Origin: Erythroxylum novogranatense | Taxonomy: Eukaryota; Streptophyta; Magnoliopsida; Malpighiales; Erythroxylaceae | Assembly: GCA_029891385.1 (NCBI GenBank) | Contig: CM057228.1 | Location: 82,758,964 to 82,822,963 of the forward strand | DNA: 64,000 nt | Direction of reading: 5' to 3' | Part shown: one piece after another, positions 26,701-37,444 of the stretch | Numbering within the stretch: position 1 is the stretch's first letter | How the letters are laid out: every line of letters begins with the position of its first letter | The notes under the pieces: generated by a model | Databases searched by the model: none | The model's input: the letters and a program-made list of their open reading frames with translations, nothing else | What the model was told of the DNA's origin: nothing | Position numbers and translations under genes: made by a program

Positions 26701-29700
26701 TTTAACTTTATACATTTGAAAATTTAGCAAAAGTTGACTACTAGACATGTTAAAACTAGAAAACACTGTTAAGACATTTTTACAAAAGCTTTGAATTGAC
26801 TAAGAATCAACTATATTTCTAACAAGTTGGACATGATTGACATATATGTGCCAACTTAAGAGGGAGTATTAGAAAGTTGTCATGATCCATCATTAACCAT
26901 AAGATTGAAAAAGCAAATTACTAACCCAAACTCAAGGCTAATATGATCCTCAATTAATAAGATGTATGACCTTTATTACGTACCATCGAAACACAACTCT
27001 CACATTTATATATGCCAACAGTGTAAACATTGCTATTAAGTGCAATAAAACTACTTTTCATTCTCTTTATATTTGCAACAATCTTCATATGTCAAAAGAT
27101 TCCCATAAGATATTGTCTCTAGTGTGTGTTATGTCTCCACTAGAATATTCCTAAATATGGCGATAAACTTGGACAACAAATATTGACACAAGGTAGCTAT
27201 ACATAAGAAACAGAGAAAAAAGAAACAATAAATTGATATGTAGCAATGCTAGATACTAGTTAATAGATTCCTATTCCAAAACGTAAAGCATAAGGACTAA
27301 AGATTTTTCATTTAGCAGGTCTAGGAAATAAGAGGGTAATTTTGTATTTGACGGATCATTGCATAATATTATAAGTACTCATATTAGCTAGTAGTTTATT
27401 TGCTACAATCTAGAATCCCTAAAGTAATCTATGGAAAACAAAGAAATGTGAACAAAGAAAATAATAATATTCCTAAAGCTAAGTTTATAAATAAAACATT
27501 GAAGCACACCTTTATTTGTTGAAGCTGAGACAATAGAACCTATAAATATACATAACATAATTGATGTCAGATGTGTAACCAAAACAATGAAAATATATGC
27601 AAGACACTAATATTTCAATTACCGCCATTTCTTCCGTGGTGCCTGTTGCAAGGGTTTCAAGTACTTGAACTTTTGATTGGTACTTCTCTGCTTGAACCTT
27701 TAAAAGTTTGTTTTGCTGAAAATGCCCAAAAGTTTAGGCATCAACATGTGTTTGATTGTGAACAATACTTGTGCGAAATGTGTGCAAATAACGCAAAGAT
27801 AATGGAGAAAAATATCACCATAAACCATACATTTTTTAAGTTCTCTGCTTGAGTTGAAACTCGATGTTCAATAACTTGCACAACTTTCCTCAACAAATGG
27901 GCTATCTATTGTCAATGTTGAAGAAGATTAAAAAGAATCATAGTGAACCAAACAAGCACATACTCATATTAATGATAATTAACCAAATTCACAATAGATT
28001 ATAAATTTGCACATGCATCATATATAACATCTATGTCTCCAGTCTCAACCATACTTGATGCATCTCCCCATTCTTTCTTCCAAGGCTTTCATTCAAAAGT
28101 CTATCCAATAAACCAAATAATGTTCGAGTCGAGGAGTTCTACACAAGAATAGCAAAAGTGCATCAGGGTAGTCCATACTCAACTAATTCAAGAAAAAAAA
28201 AACAATTCACTAAGCATTTTGTGATCCAGATGTTCAATCATATTGTCATAAAAAGACAAAAAGCATAAATGAAAACCAATAACTTACATCTAAACCATTT
28301 GCTTTAATCAACTCAAGAATATTAGCATCTGAAAGATCTGAATAAGATCCTTGCTTTAAAAGGAAAGTCTCCAACGCGCCATGTCTAATTTCATGTCCCA
28401 AACAAAGAGATGTATCTAAAAGCATAAAAAAACGAAGAAAGAGTGCTATTACAAAAAAAGTTACCAACGTGTGCATGTGTGAGAAAGAGCATAAGAGAAT
28501 GAGGATAGAAGGAGAGTACAGAATATGAAAGCATTCAACTCCAAATTCAATCTGTCACTTTAAAGCCAAATTATAATACAACCCAATTACGCCAAAAGAC
28601 ATGTTTGATCTCTTTTCCCTTCTGACACAAATGGATGTTTTCAAAAAGAGAATAAATTTATTCAAAATGACAACTAAGTTCATAATAGGTCATGTCAACA
28701 ATGAAGTAAGAACTTGACAAATTTTACCTGAGAACCCCTATAATTGTTAAGAAGCAACTTCTCAAAGCATTTCCTTACCTAATAATCTTTTTTTATGATA
28801 GAATACCCAAATCCCACCGTTTTAGCTAACGAAGAACAAAGTATGTGGGATGAATTAACTCCAGTTTTGAAACAAAAACCAAGCTCTTTAGTTTAGAAAA
28901 TGTGAGAAGCATGCAAGTAAGTAATTTGGAAAAGACATGTAAAACATCTACCATATCGCAATACTCATCAAGGTATAAAAAAAATGTTAAAGACTAATGT
29001 AGTTTATTGTAATGCAGTCATGCAAAACTAACCCCTTTAAAAGGTAATGATTGAGGGGAAAATATTTCAAATCCGATGCAGTTTAACTTTTCTTTCCCAT
29101 AATTTTAAATATGCAAACTTACCTGACATAACAAAACCATGCAACCTTCTTTGGTTTTTGGTATCACAAAAGTTCATAGACATCCCCTTGGTAGAATCAA
29201 CTCCTCCTGAAAATTGATTGAAGTTTCTTTGTTTTCCACCATCACTCTCAAATCGTGCTTTAAGCATCCTAAGACACTGTAAAACCGGCACCATATATCC
29301 CTAAAAAGCACCTCCAATTATTTATTGCAGCAAGCTTTAAAAATATTAAAGACATTTGAGTAACAGCAAGGGCACTTCACATTATCACAACAAGTGCAGC
29401 AGTAGGTAAACTTGGTACAAGTAAGGTAAGGCATACTCATGATATTGAGGTAATCCACCAACAAGGCTACCAAATGTTAAGCACAATTAATTTTAGAATG
29501 TCAGTTTATGAATAAAAAAAGATGTGCTTTTACATGCAGCCAATGTATCAAATGACTGCTGCTCAAAGTTTGTGTATTGCTAATTAAAATAGACTAAGGT
29601 ATCATTGGTTTACTCCTTTTGAGTTTGAACCAACACGGATTACATAATTTGCTACCAGCTAAGATCGGGCAAACTACTTATTACACTTGCTTTTGCTAAG

Positions 29701-30291
29701 AAACAAATTCGTACCTCCTGTATATCTGCTATGACAAACCTAGTCAATCCCATCTCATCCATTGCTCCCAGAAACTTTTCCAGAGTAGCTGGACCAGGTT
29801 CAAAGTTGGCTTCCTAAAGAGGAGAGTTAAAGAGGAAAACTTAGTAAGCATAAAAAATAAAGGTGGCATCAACAGAAGTCAAAACTAGAAGGTTGTACAC
29901 AAAGAAACAAAATTATGTAGCAATAGCAGTATTCCAACCATATCAATCAATCCTGGATATAATTTGTTCAAGATGATACACAAAGCAGTGCCATCCATCA
30001 GGCTTGCTCTCAATTCATCCTCAGTTGTCCCAGGTTGAAGATTTAAATGGGGAACCATAAAGTTCAACCACTGAACCAGTGACTGAAGATTACCTAAAAC
30101 CAAAGTGAAGAGAGTAAAGGAGTATATTTGCAAATTAGTATAAAAGTATTGAATTGTTGCGTGAGACTGCAATTTGGCTTACCATCAACCACAGCTTCGA
30201 ACATTCCATTTTGTTCAACAAATATTCGAGGATGCCTTAGGGGCTTGTATACCCTGTTTTGGTCAGTGTTCTTTTCAGCTTGGACGTTCAT
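17779..30291 (-). CDS. Kinesin-14 (KCH type) with calponin-homology domain, 21 coding exons
   Basis: Predicted microtubule motor, 1,127 residues. Exons (minus strand, in order): 30183-30291, 29939-30093, 29715-29813, 29123-29300, 28288-28415, 28055-28138, 27831-27905, 27623-27715, 27510-27539, 21894-22235, 21725-21806, 21528-21623, 21283-21462, 21043-21149, 20741-20919, 20357-20521, 20019-20272, 19733-19896, 18415-19055, 18035-18186, 17779-17849. Phases agree at every junction and the total is 3,384 nt. CH domain about residues 37-150 (actin binding in this family). Coiled coil about 250-480. Neck then [10 protein letters not shown] at 491, motor to about 825. P-loop GQTGSGKT 576-583, switch [10 protein letters not shown] 693-701, switch II DLAGSE 726-731, all intact. 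Ser-rich tail, basic C terminus ending QKRWH. The neck sits N-terminal to the motor, so minus-end motion is inferred. The ATG at 30291 follows an in-frame stop at 30310-30312. The last two exons are the least certain. Confidence 0.93.
19733..21462 (-). other. Kinesin motor domain exon block
   Basis: Six exons (21283-21462, 21043-21149, 20741-20919, 20357-20521, 20019-20272, 19733-19896) encode the complete motor from the neck-proximal [10 protein letters not shown] to the [13 protein letters not shown] helix. The ATP-binding P-loop is at the 3' end of exon 14, both switch motifs are present, and [16 protein letters not shown] marks the microtubule-facing helices. All catalytic motifs are unmutated, so the motor is likely active. 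Confidence 0.95.
20522..20740 (-). other. U12-type AT-AC intron in the kinesin motor domain
   Basis: The intron runs from 20740 down to 20522 (219 nt). The 5' end reads ATATCCTTTC, the U12 donor consensus. The 3' end reads TTGCATAC, with ATCCTTGACT 9-16 nt upstream fitting the U12 branch-point consensus TTCCTTRAY. Joining GAAAAG to ACTCGGG gives ...GIQKRLGIWNTT..., the expected kinesin-14 continuity. There is no AG dinucleotide in the usable acceptor region, so a GT-AG reading is ruled out. Confidence 0.88.
22368..22552 (+). repeat. 5' LTR of element F
   Basis: Starts TGTTAGAAAGTTGTCATG, ends in ACTCACA. Aligns with 26867-27080, with a shorter middle. Confidence 0.85.
23940..26830 (+). pseudogene. 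gag-pol relic of element F
   Basis: Fragments in the canonical copia order: GAG-pre-integrase HYRLGHP (about 24048-24070) with the following C.DC..C; the integrase core fragment [13 protein letters not shown] at about 24270-24310; the reverse-transcriptase entry reading FGYKWVF at about 25464-25485; the catalytic region reading VYANDI (about 25890-25910) in place of YVDD; and the RNase H region with RT-linker motifs to about 26820. The YVDD to YAND change and several stops show it is inactive. Confidence 0.75.
26867..27080 (+). repeat. 3' LTR of element F
   Basis: Starts TATTAGAAAGTTGTCATG (first G mutated to A), ends TTTGCAACA, and is preceded by the purine tract at 26857-26866. Confidence 0.87.
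29123..30291 (-). other. Calponin-homology (CH) domain exon block of the kinesin
   Basis: Exons 1-4. The motifs [29 protein letters not shown] and [18 protein letters not shown] are the core helices of a single type-3-like CH domain, as in plant KCH kinesins, which can link microtubules to actin filaments. There are only about 36 residues before the domain, so an additional upstream coding exon cannot be fully excluded. Confidence 0.85.
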
Positions 30292-31077
30292 TTCAAGGTT
30301 CTTTAGGACTTAATGTACTTGATGATGCTACAAGTAGGATTACCATTCGCATTAACAACAAACGTCAACAGCTATCCCGAAAACCAAGTAACAAGATACC
30401 CTGCTACTTGAAAAACAAAATTGCGGGAACTTTATCTTTTCACATCCAAAAGATCTACATAAAAATATTGAAATAAATGGAAGACATAACTCATGTAACT
30501 TAACTCTCTGGAATACCAAACCACATGGGTGTGTGTCAGTAAAATAGTTCACATATAAACTATTATAGGAGCACGTGTTTACGGCTTTTGATCAAGAACG
30601 CGAGCCATTTTGCAAATTAAGACCGCATTACGTAGAAATCAAAAACTCGTCCTGGATACAGCAAGCGCCATTCTTACAATGCTAAAGCATCTTGGGAAAA
30701 GAATAAATGAAAACCCCGGATTCTTTTCTTTCCCTACAAAATTTACAGGCAATCACGGTGCACAAAGACGGAAACACAATGTCATGACTTATCTAATACA
30801 GAAGCATTCAACTCCTTTTATTCCAATTCCAAAAAAAATAGAACAGAAAATACGAAATTGCATGAGCTTCATTACTGCATTCACCTCAAATTTTAGTCAA
30901 TTGCCGAACACGAAATATGCAATGTGCATCAAACAAAAACTCGCAAAATGCAGAGGAAATAGAGGGATGCTAATGGGAGGAGAAGACGAGATCGGCAAGC
31001 CGAAACCATCCGAAACTCCCCCTCCTCCTTCCACAAAACAAACAACCAAAAACGGCCAGCAATCTGAGCGCCCCTAG
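30292..31077 (-). other. Probable 5' leader of the kinesin gene
   Basis: Upstream of the start codon on the minus strand. About 30950-31077 reads as a GGAGGAGGGGG/CTCCTCC-rich stretch typical of a plant 5' UTR, and GC content drops sharply beyond it. An intron between this stretch and the ATG exon is plausible (TTGTAG or CTAAAG acceptors lie just upstream of the ATG), but I cannot place the donor. A 155-codon ORF on the opposite strand (30610-31077) resembles nothing I know and is probably chance. Confidence 0.4.
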
Positions 31078-31660
31078 AGATTGTTTTTATGTGATTGTGA
31101 GAGATGTAAACAAACTAGTCTATGAAATGATATTTTTAGATAATAATGATTACCCAAAAATTAAAGAGCTAAAATATTGTTGCGAAAGCGAGCGTTTGTC
31201 TGTTTTCTGGTACTTTCAAAAGTTTGGGGTAGGGCCCATTCCCACTAAATTTGGAGTGAAGTTCCCGCCTCCAAGCATTGGCCGTTCGCTTTTCCTTCTC
31301 TGATTTAAAAGTTCTGAATTACCACTTACAAACCCGCCATAACTGATAATTCCCTTAATTTGGAGTTTTTTTTTTTCCTTTTTTAATTTAAAAATTATAA
31401 TTAATTTTATTAGAATTTGATTTTTGTTTCACCCGTATCTTCTAATATCATTTTCTGTTAAAAAATCTAATAAAAGAATATTAAAATGAAGCCATAACAT
31501 TTATTATGGTCTTATCACTTAACACATGACATCGTATTGCATGTGATGTTATGTAACACATTTACATGATAACACATAAAGGGAATAGTTTAGGACTTCT
31601 GAATTTCGAAAGACTTTTCAACTCTAAACTAATCTCAAGCATCGGGAGAACTTGGTAGCT
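31078..31660. other. Intergenic, presumed kinesin promoter region
   Basis: 583 bp between the putative leader and the hAT-like element. It contains TTTAAAT-like AT boxes, but no element I can assign. No gene is seen. Confidence 0.35.
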
Positions 31661-31668
31661 ACCAGGAC

Positions 31669-32907
31669 CAATGTTATGAATACCGTATCGAATTTGGTAT
31701 CGGATTGAAATTCAAACGGGCTGTCACTAATCTAGGTTGATCTGGGATATCGTTTGGAAAATTTTTAAATTTATGAAATAGTCCTAAAATTTTAAAAATT
31801 GCAAAATAGTCCATATTGGTATATTATACAGTTATACTATATAATATCAACCATGCTTTCAAAAATCTTAATAATAAATAATAATGACAATTAATATAAA
31901 ATAACAATAATTTTAAATATTTTACATATAAATAATAACCACAATTAATATAAATAAAGACAATTATCATCATACAATTATAAAATTAAGAATAATAAAA
32001 GTATTTAAAATATTACAATAATTAAAAAACATTTTTAAATTTATAAAATTGTCCTTGAATTTTTTTAAAATTACAAAATAGTCCATTGTCATATTGTAAA
32101 GTTGTAGATTATTTAATTTAGTTTTTTGTTTATATCTTATTCATTTTAGTTTATATATATCTTTATTATATTTTAATTATTTCTATATATAATAATTATC
32201 TATATATAATGTATATCAATATATAATAATTATCTAAATATAATAAGTAATTGTAAAATAATGAAAATAATTCAAAATTTTGAATTATTAATTATTTTCT
32301 ATTCTATCAAAATTTTGAATTATTTTTTAGAATTGTTGTTTTTCACATTCCATTTCATTTTACATTTAATTAGACATAATCAAAATTTTATTTAATATAT
32401 AAAATTAATTTAATAATTATTAATAAATATAATTAATTTTAAAATATTTAAATTTTATTAAATAATTTAAAATATATAAAATAAATATTAGTTTATAAAT
32501 AAATATTATATAAACTATTAAAATAAATTTAAATAAAAATAATTTATTAGTAATAAAAATAAAATAATTTATTAGTAATAAAATAAAATAATTTATTTTA
32601 AGTTTTATTTAATTTATAATTATTATTAGTAATAAAATATTTATTATTATTTTAAAACTTTGAAAAAAGGGGGAATAAGAGGTGGGAGGGAGGAAATTTT
32701 AAAATTTTGGAAAAAGTCCCTAATTTTAAAAATTTCGATCTGCAAAGATATTGACCAATATTTTGAATATCGAATCGATGTCACTTGAATTGGCGGTGCA
32801 TCGATCGGTATTTTTTACCGGTACTATTATACCGTGCAGATCGATTTTCGGTAGGAACGAACGTCTTAGGTTGATCTTGCCATTACTGATCGAAATTCAT
32901 AATATTG
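31669..32907. mobile_element. Non-autonomous hAT-like DNA transposon
   Basis: Terminal inverted repeats CAATGTTATGAAT (left) and CAATATTATGAAT (right, reversed) match at 12 of 13 positions. They are flanked by a perfect 8-bp duplication ACCAGGAC (31661-31668 and 32908-32915). Eight-base duplications and CA-initial ends are characteristic of the hAT superfamily. The 1,239-bp interior is extremely A+T rich (31850-32660), has no ORF, and its sub-terminal parts are themselves partly inverted (runs of AAATTTTTAAA on both sides). It lies just upstream of the kinesin gene. Confidence 0.85.
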
Positions 32908-32915
32908 ACCAGGAC

Positions 32916-33747
32916 GGCTTGGAGCAATGACTCAAGTCACAGTTTTTATTTTTAAGCCTTTTTCTGCGTTTGGTTAGCGTCCTCAGAGGTGAGGACGGAG
33001 GACAAGAATATAAAAGTTCTGTCCTCCGTAGCGTTTGCTTGCTGTCTTCGTCCATTTTTGTTCTATCCTCAAAGGACGAGGATAAAATTTTTTGTTCCAT
33101 CCAAAACTGAGGTACAAAAATTCTTGTCATAAAGACAAGAAATGAAAATGACGAAAATAACCCTCTCATTACAGACGAAACCTTTGCGAATCGCTGTCCT
33201 CGGTCTCCTTCTTCCCTCTGTGCTTCGTCTCCCCAGTGAAAGGTATGAAAAATACGCTCCTTCTTTTCTCTGCTTCGTCTCTACAATGAAAGGTAAGTAT
33301 TTGTTTTATCTATTGACGGGAGGAGATTGGACAGAACTTTGCTTATTTTTCACTTTGTCTACCTCCAAATCGTCTTCTCCAGAAACGCGCAGTCTCCCTT
33401 CAACCAACCCAGCTTCCTACTATCTCTCCTCTCTTCTCGGTAAGACTCTTTCATGCCATCGATTTTGTTTTTCTAAGGTATGGCTAATGGGTTTGCAATG
33501 GCTTAGAGTTTTGGTTATGGAGTTCTGTGTGTTGTTAATGGATGTCGATGAAGGGGTAAGCCAAGAATGAATATTTGCTTACACCAGTACAGCTATAGGT
33601 TAAGGCATTCTCCATCAAACGGTAGAATAGAAATATAGGTTAACGCATTCGCCACTCTACACATTTCAGCCATCCCTCATGTAGCTTCATTGATCTGATA
33701 CCTTTTTATCACTTACAAAATCAGTCACACTTGATTAAGAAGTAGAA
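32916..33747. other. Unassigned sequence with one unsupported ORF
   Basis: Contains a repeated phrase (CTTCGTCT...TGAAAGGTA at about 33222-33247 and 33276-33297) and a 142-codon plus-strand ORF (33142-33570) rich in Leu and Ser, with no domain I recognise. It could be part of an unidentified mobile element, but I find no terminal repeats. Confidence 0.3.
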
Positions 33748-34225
33748 TTAGGAAGGAAGGAAGAAGAATAACACAAGGAAATCCTCGCAACAAATCAGAT
33801 AGAAAAGATGATAGGGATAGAGAATAACAACTTTCATTTTATATTGTTCACTGCAGCCCAAATCTATTACACAACAATTTAAAGCAAGGGGAACTAATAT
33901 AGAGTAGACACATATCCAATAGCTATTGTGGGAGAGGAAAACTTTGCACAAACCTCTTGTAAAAATGTAACTTATTATGCTCTGAAATCGTTCCTCCTAT
34001 GTTTGTAGTCCCTCCTTGCTCACTTTTATAATTTGCTATTTTACCCTTTGTATTAGGAATTTGTTTTTGTGGTTGCTGTTGGATCTGATTGTGAAATCCA
34101 TGTGTTTCCAATCTATATTGCTCAACTTTATGACCTATCTTGTTCTCATTTGTATGTTTGTTACACCCATTCATCTGTATCTTGGTGCATTGTCCTCCAT
34201 ACTCACTGAATCGCTTCATTACCAA
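33748..34225 (-). pseudogene. Copia-type gag/protease relic
   Basis: Minus-strand reading 34225-33923 gives a degraded zinc-knuckle region (CTKIQMNG..., ...HGFHNQ then a Q/K-rich spacer and EHNKLHF), as found at the end of copia gag. A frame change near 33935 leads into VIDLGCSEQ at about 33870, a decayed form of the protease motif (V/I)IDSGAS.H. No LTR, integrase or reverse transcriptase follows, so this is a fragment. Confidence 0.5.
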
Positions 34226-35600
34226 AGACTTGCTCTTCCTTTCAAGTTAATAATATTATCCTTCCATTATAAGGACTTGGTATTCAGATTGTCCTAGTTC
34301 AATTTAGGTTTGAGGTCTTATATTGAGCTATCATTACTTTAATAGAAATTTACCTTCCTTTAATAGCTAAGTTTGATAGAGAACATCAGTGTATAAAGAT
34401 CCATATTATAAAGTGTGTAAAGAGCATCAATTATACAGTGTTCTATTTCCCTTTCTTTATACGTGATCTCAAAGTCATATGATAAAACAGTAGGAATCAT
34501 GCTTGTTGGAAATGAATGTGCATGTTTTGTTCCAAAAACAATTTGAAACTTCTGTGGTTTGTATTAATTAAAAAAAAAGACTCTCACTCAAATAATGATG
34601 CTATTATTTAAAACTATTATGACAATTGTTAATTTTTTTCATATGTGAATAATTCTTGTTGTTTAAGTGTCAATGACTTATCGTTAAATGCTAATAGATA
34701 CCCCTTTTGTATGAGTGCTACTCCCACACATTGTTTGAATCATTTATTTCTATACCCTACGCTTGGAATAATTGGGAAGAGACAAGACAGAAACTAAAGT
34801 TTTAGAGCTATTTTCAGTGTTTGAAATGCCATATTTGGTTCCTCTTTCGTACTAAAGGTATCTTTTTTAAAAAACTCTCATTTGGGGTAATTGCCACTTC
34901 TCTACCTAAGATGATATGCCTTAAGTTGGCCAAAAGATACATTTATTCCTGTGGCTAAGAACTAGTTTTGAGTTATTATGTCAAGAATAATTGTGAGATG
35001 CTGCAAATGATCAACAAATGTGTATCTATAAATTAGAGTGTCATCAAGAAAAGATAAATAAAGTTCCTTATTAGATTAGCTTTCAACATTCCATTCATTA
35101 CTTTAAATTGTAGATGGGACATTAGTCGGTATAAATGGTATTAATGATATGCTTAAATGATGATAAATCTATCTTTGATGATATGTTTAATCAACTCTAT
35201 AAGGAATGTATAGGAATCAAAAGCTATCCTTTAGTAGGTTGAAGCATTTCTGGACTCTTTAGCATATATTTTGGTTTCCTTTGGTAAACGTATTTCACTC
35301 CACTTCACTTTAGGAAAACAAAAACTTGCCTCAGTTACATGAACACTACTATGGACATGTTTAAACCCTTGTCAACAATTTATTTAGCAAAGCAAACACA
35401 TCTTGCAAAACCTTTTCCTCACTTATTGCAAAATTAGACTTTTGAAGTGATTGCATAAATGGTACATCTCAAATTGGCTGTGGGAATCCTAAGCTGAGTA
35501 TTAATCTCACCAGTAAGCACTTTAGCCAATTTCTTGTTCATATATATCTCCATCATGACCCGAATTTCATACCTCCAGAATTGCATGAAGCTCATCCTTG
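34226..35600. other. AT-rich intergenic DNA
   Basis: No gene, RNA gene or terminal repeat recognised. It ends at the CCTTG flank of the copia nest. Part may be further debris of the relic at 33748-34225. Confidence 0.45.
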
Positions 35601-37425
35601 TGTTAGAGTAGTGCCCTAAAGGCAATCGCCTTTAGCGTGTTTTGTACAAAGTTGTGTACATACTTTATGAATAAATAAAGAAAGACATATTTCATTAATT
35701 TGATGTTCATTATTTATGAATGGATATTGATCTATAAGCAAATTAATGAAGTCCTTGATATATGACATAGCATGAAGGAAATTATGATGTGATCATACTA
35801 CTAAGATTCCTATCATGTGCAATTATGTCAGTATCTAAATTATCCTAGTCATAGGATTCTGAGGCTGGACATCGAATCCGGAAAGACTAGCACATCTCAA
35901 GCTCCTTGATTTGGTCAAGCAGTGGATCTCAGAAACTGTAAATATGAGATATTTAGGGTTGAGATGTGGATGCTTACTAGAGGTAGTAAGTACATTGGAT
36001 GACCTGATATGAGATCATCACATGGATGTCCTATTCTAATGTCAGTGATAATCTCATCACAGCAATGGTGCAAGTATCCTTAGACTTGAGGTACTCAAGG
36101 ATATCTTGGATACTGATTATGTGCTTTGACTCCATTCCTTGTTGCCTTATAAAGGTCGCTCGTAGGGTGGTGCTTGGGTACAGTTTGAGGTATTCGAAGG
36201 TAATTGAGTAGCCAATAGAGGATTCACCACTTCTGTGATAGCAGAAGATGATACCCATGGCCTCTTGTCAGGGTCATTACTTGGAAATCTCTGATCAGAG
36301 TACATATGTCATGAAGAGTGTTTTCATTGACATATTAAGTAATGAGTCCCAGGACAAGAACTAAAATCACTTGGACTAGATTTGATGTAGTCAGTCTAGT
36401 AAGAGTTGACACTTTGCCCATACTCATAACCAAGTGGGGTATAGCATGGTGAAAGGACGAATTGCACGGTAATTGTCTATGGAAAGGTTCGTGATATGGT
36501 TCATGATGAATATAGGTTCATTCGTCAAACCAATTACTTTCCGGTCAATTGGGAGTCATGATGTGTTGCTAGATACCGCTCATGACTTGCTTGGATTAAG
36601 TGTTGATCTAAGTGGCCAACATAACCGGGAACCTAATGGGTCACACGCATAAGAGTGATTCGGAGAATTTGTAAAATAGTTTTGGACAGAGATCCAATAT
36701 ATGGAGAGCAAACGGATTAAATGGATCCCAATAAGATCGAGATATGTCCTGATGAGATCGCGACATCGATATTGCTGAAAAAAGTTTTCGGTGGTTTTTC
36801 TATACCGGAACTCGGTAGGACCGACCCTAGTGTGACTGGACTACTTCAGCAGTTATATACATATATATATATATGATTAATTAATTAAAGAATATATATA
36901 TATATATATGCTATACGTGGAAGAAGGAGGAGAGGAAGCTTGTCTTTATTTTATATATATATGAGACTAACGTGGAAAGGGAGGAGAAGCTTCTCCTTTA
37001 TGCTTTGTCATTAGTTGTATTAAATGAATAAAAGACAAAATAGCTAAAGGAGGAAGTGGATGGTCGTTGGCTTTGGATAAAAAGAAGAAGAAAGGTTTTG
37101 TAAAACCTAAGAGATTTGTTCTCTCATCCATCGATCATCAAGCTCTTCTCCTTCTCCAAGCATATTCTTCTCCATCGTTTCTCAAGCTCTCCAAGGACAA
37201 AGGTAAGAGCTAGCACTCTTTAATTTGTTCTAGCTATTCCCGGGTCAAAGGGTTTGTCCCGGTTAGGTTCTCCAATCTCTGCGTGGATACCGTTAGAGAC
37301 GGTCTCCTTTAGTCGTTTTGGTTTGACTTTATTATATAATCACATGGATCCGGCTTTGGGAAGGTCCGGAACAAAAAATTGTTTTCCGCGTGGGCATGTG
37401 ATGCTCACATCGGGATTTTCCTACG
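35601..37425 (+). repeat. 5' LTR of copia A
   Basis: Starts TGTTAGAGTAGTGCCC, ends TTTTCCTACG (final A changed to G), 1,825 bp, with AT runs at 36856-36910. It lacks the AAGTCGACTT block found at the start of the B, C and D LTRs, and in this resembles solo LTR E. Confidence 0.9.
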
Positions 37426-37426
37426 G

Positions 37427-37439
37427 TGGTATCGAGCCA
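37427..37439 (+). promoter_or_regulatory. Primer binding site of copia A (initiator Met tRNA)
   Basis: TGGTATCGAGCCA follows the LTR by one base. The tRNA complement is TGGTATCAGAGCC, so the A of CAG is missing. Element B carries the identical deletion; element C does not. Confidence 0.85.
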
Positions 37440-37444
37440 CTTGT

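Larger units (their letters stand above)
22368..27080 (+). mobile_element. Degenerate Ty1/copia element inside the kinesin intron (element F)
   Basis: 4,713 bp with short LTRs (22368-22552 and 26867-27080) and a perfect 5-bp duplication ATCTT (22363-22367 and 27081-27085). After the 5' LTR comes TAGTATCAAAGTC, a diverged initiator-Met-tRNA primer site. Before the 3' LTR is the purine tract AAGAGGGAG. It sits antisense to the host gene. Internal ORFs are broken throughout. It is unrelated in LTR sequence to the nest at 35601-64000. The LTRs differ by many substitutions and indels, so the insertion is old. Confidence 0.92.
22236..27509 (-). other. Kinesin intron 9, expanded to 5.3 kb by a copia insertion
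   Basis: Separates the 10-codon exon at 27510-27539 (reading [10 protein letters not shown]) from the coiled-coil exon at 21894-22235 (starting [11 protein letters not shown]). Apart from the copia element at 22368-27080 it contains about 560 bp of ordinary AT-rich intron. Both splice sites are canonical (GT after ATAAAG, AG before ATTGAT). Confidence 0.88.

Noticed and set aside
30610..31077. 155-codon plus-strand ORF upstream of the kinesin
   Set aside because: No recognisable domain, composition like translated UTR, and it overlaps the expected leader of the opposite-strand gene.
33142..33570. 142-codon plus-strand ORF as a real gene
   Set aside because: No domain, no splice or codon evidence, and it includes an internally duplicated phrase; left as unassigned sequence.
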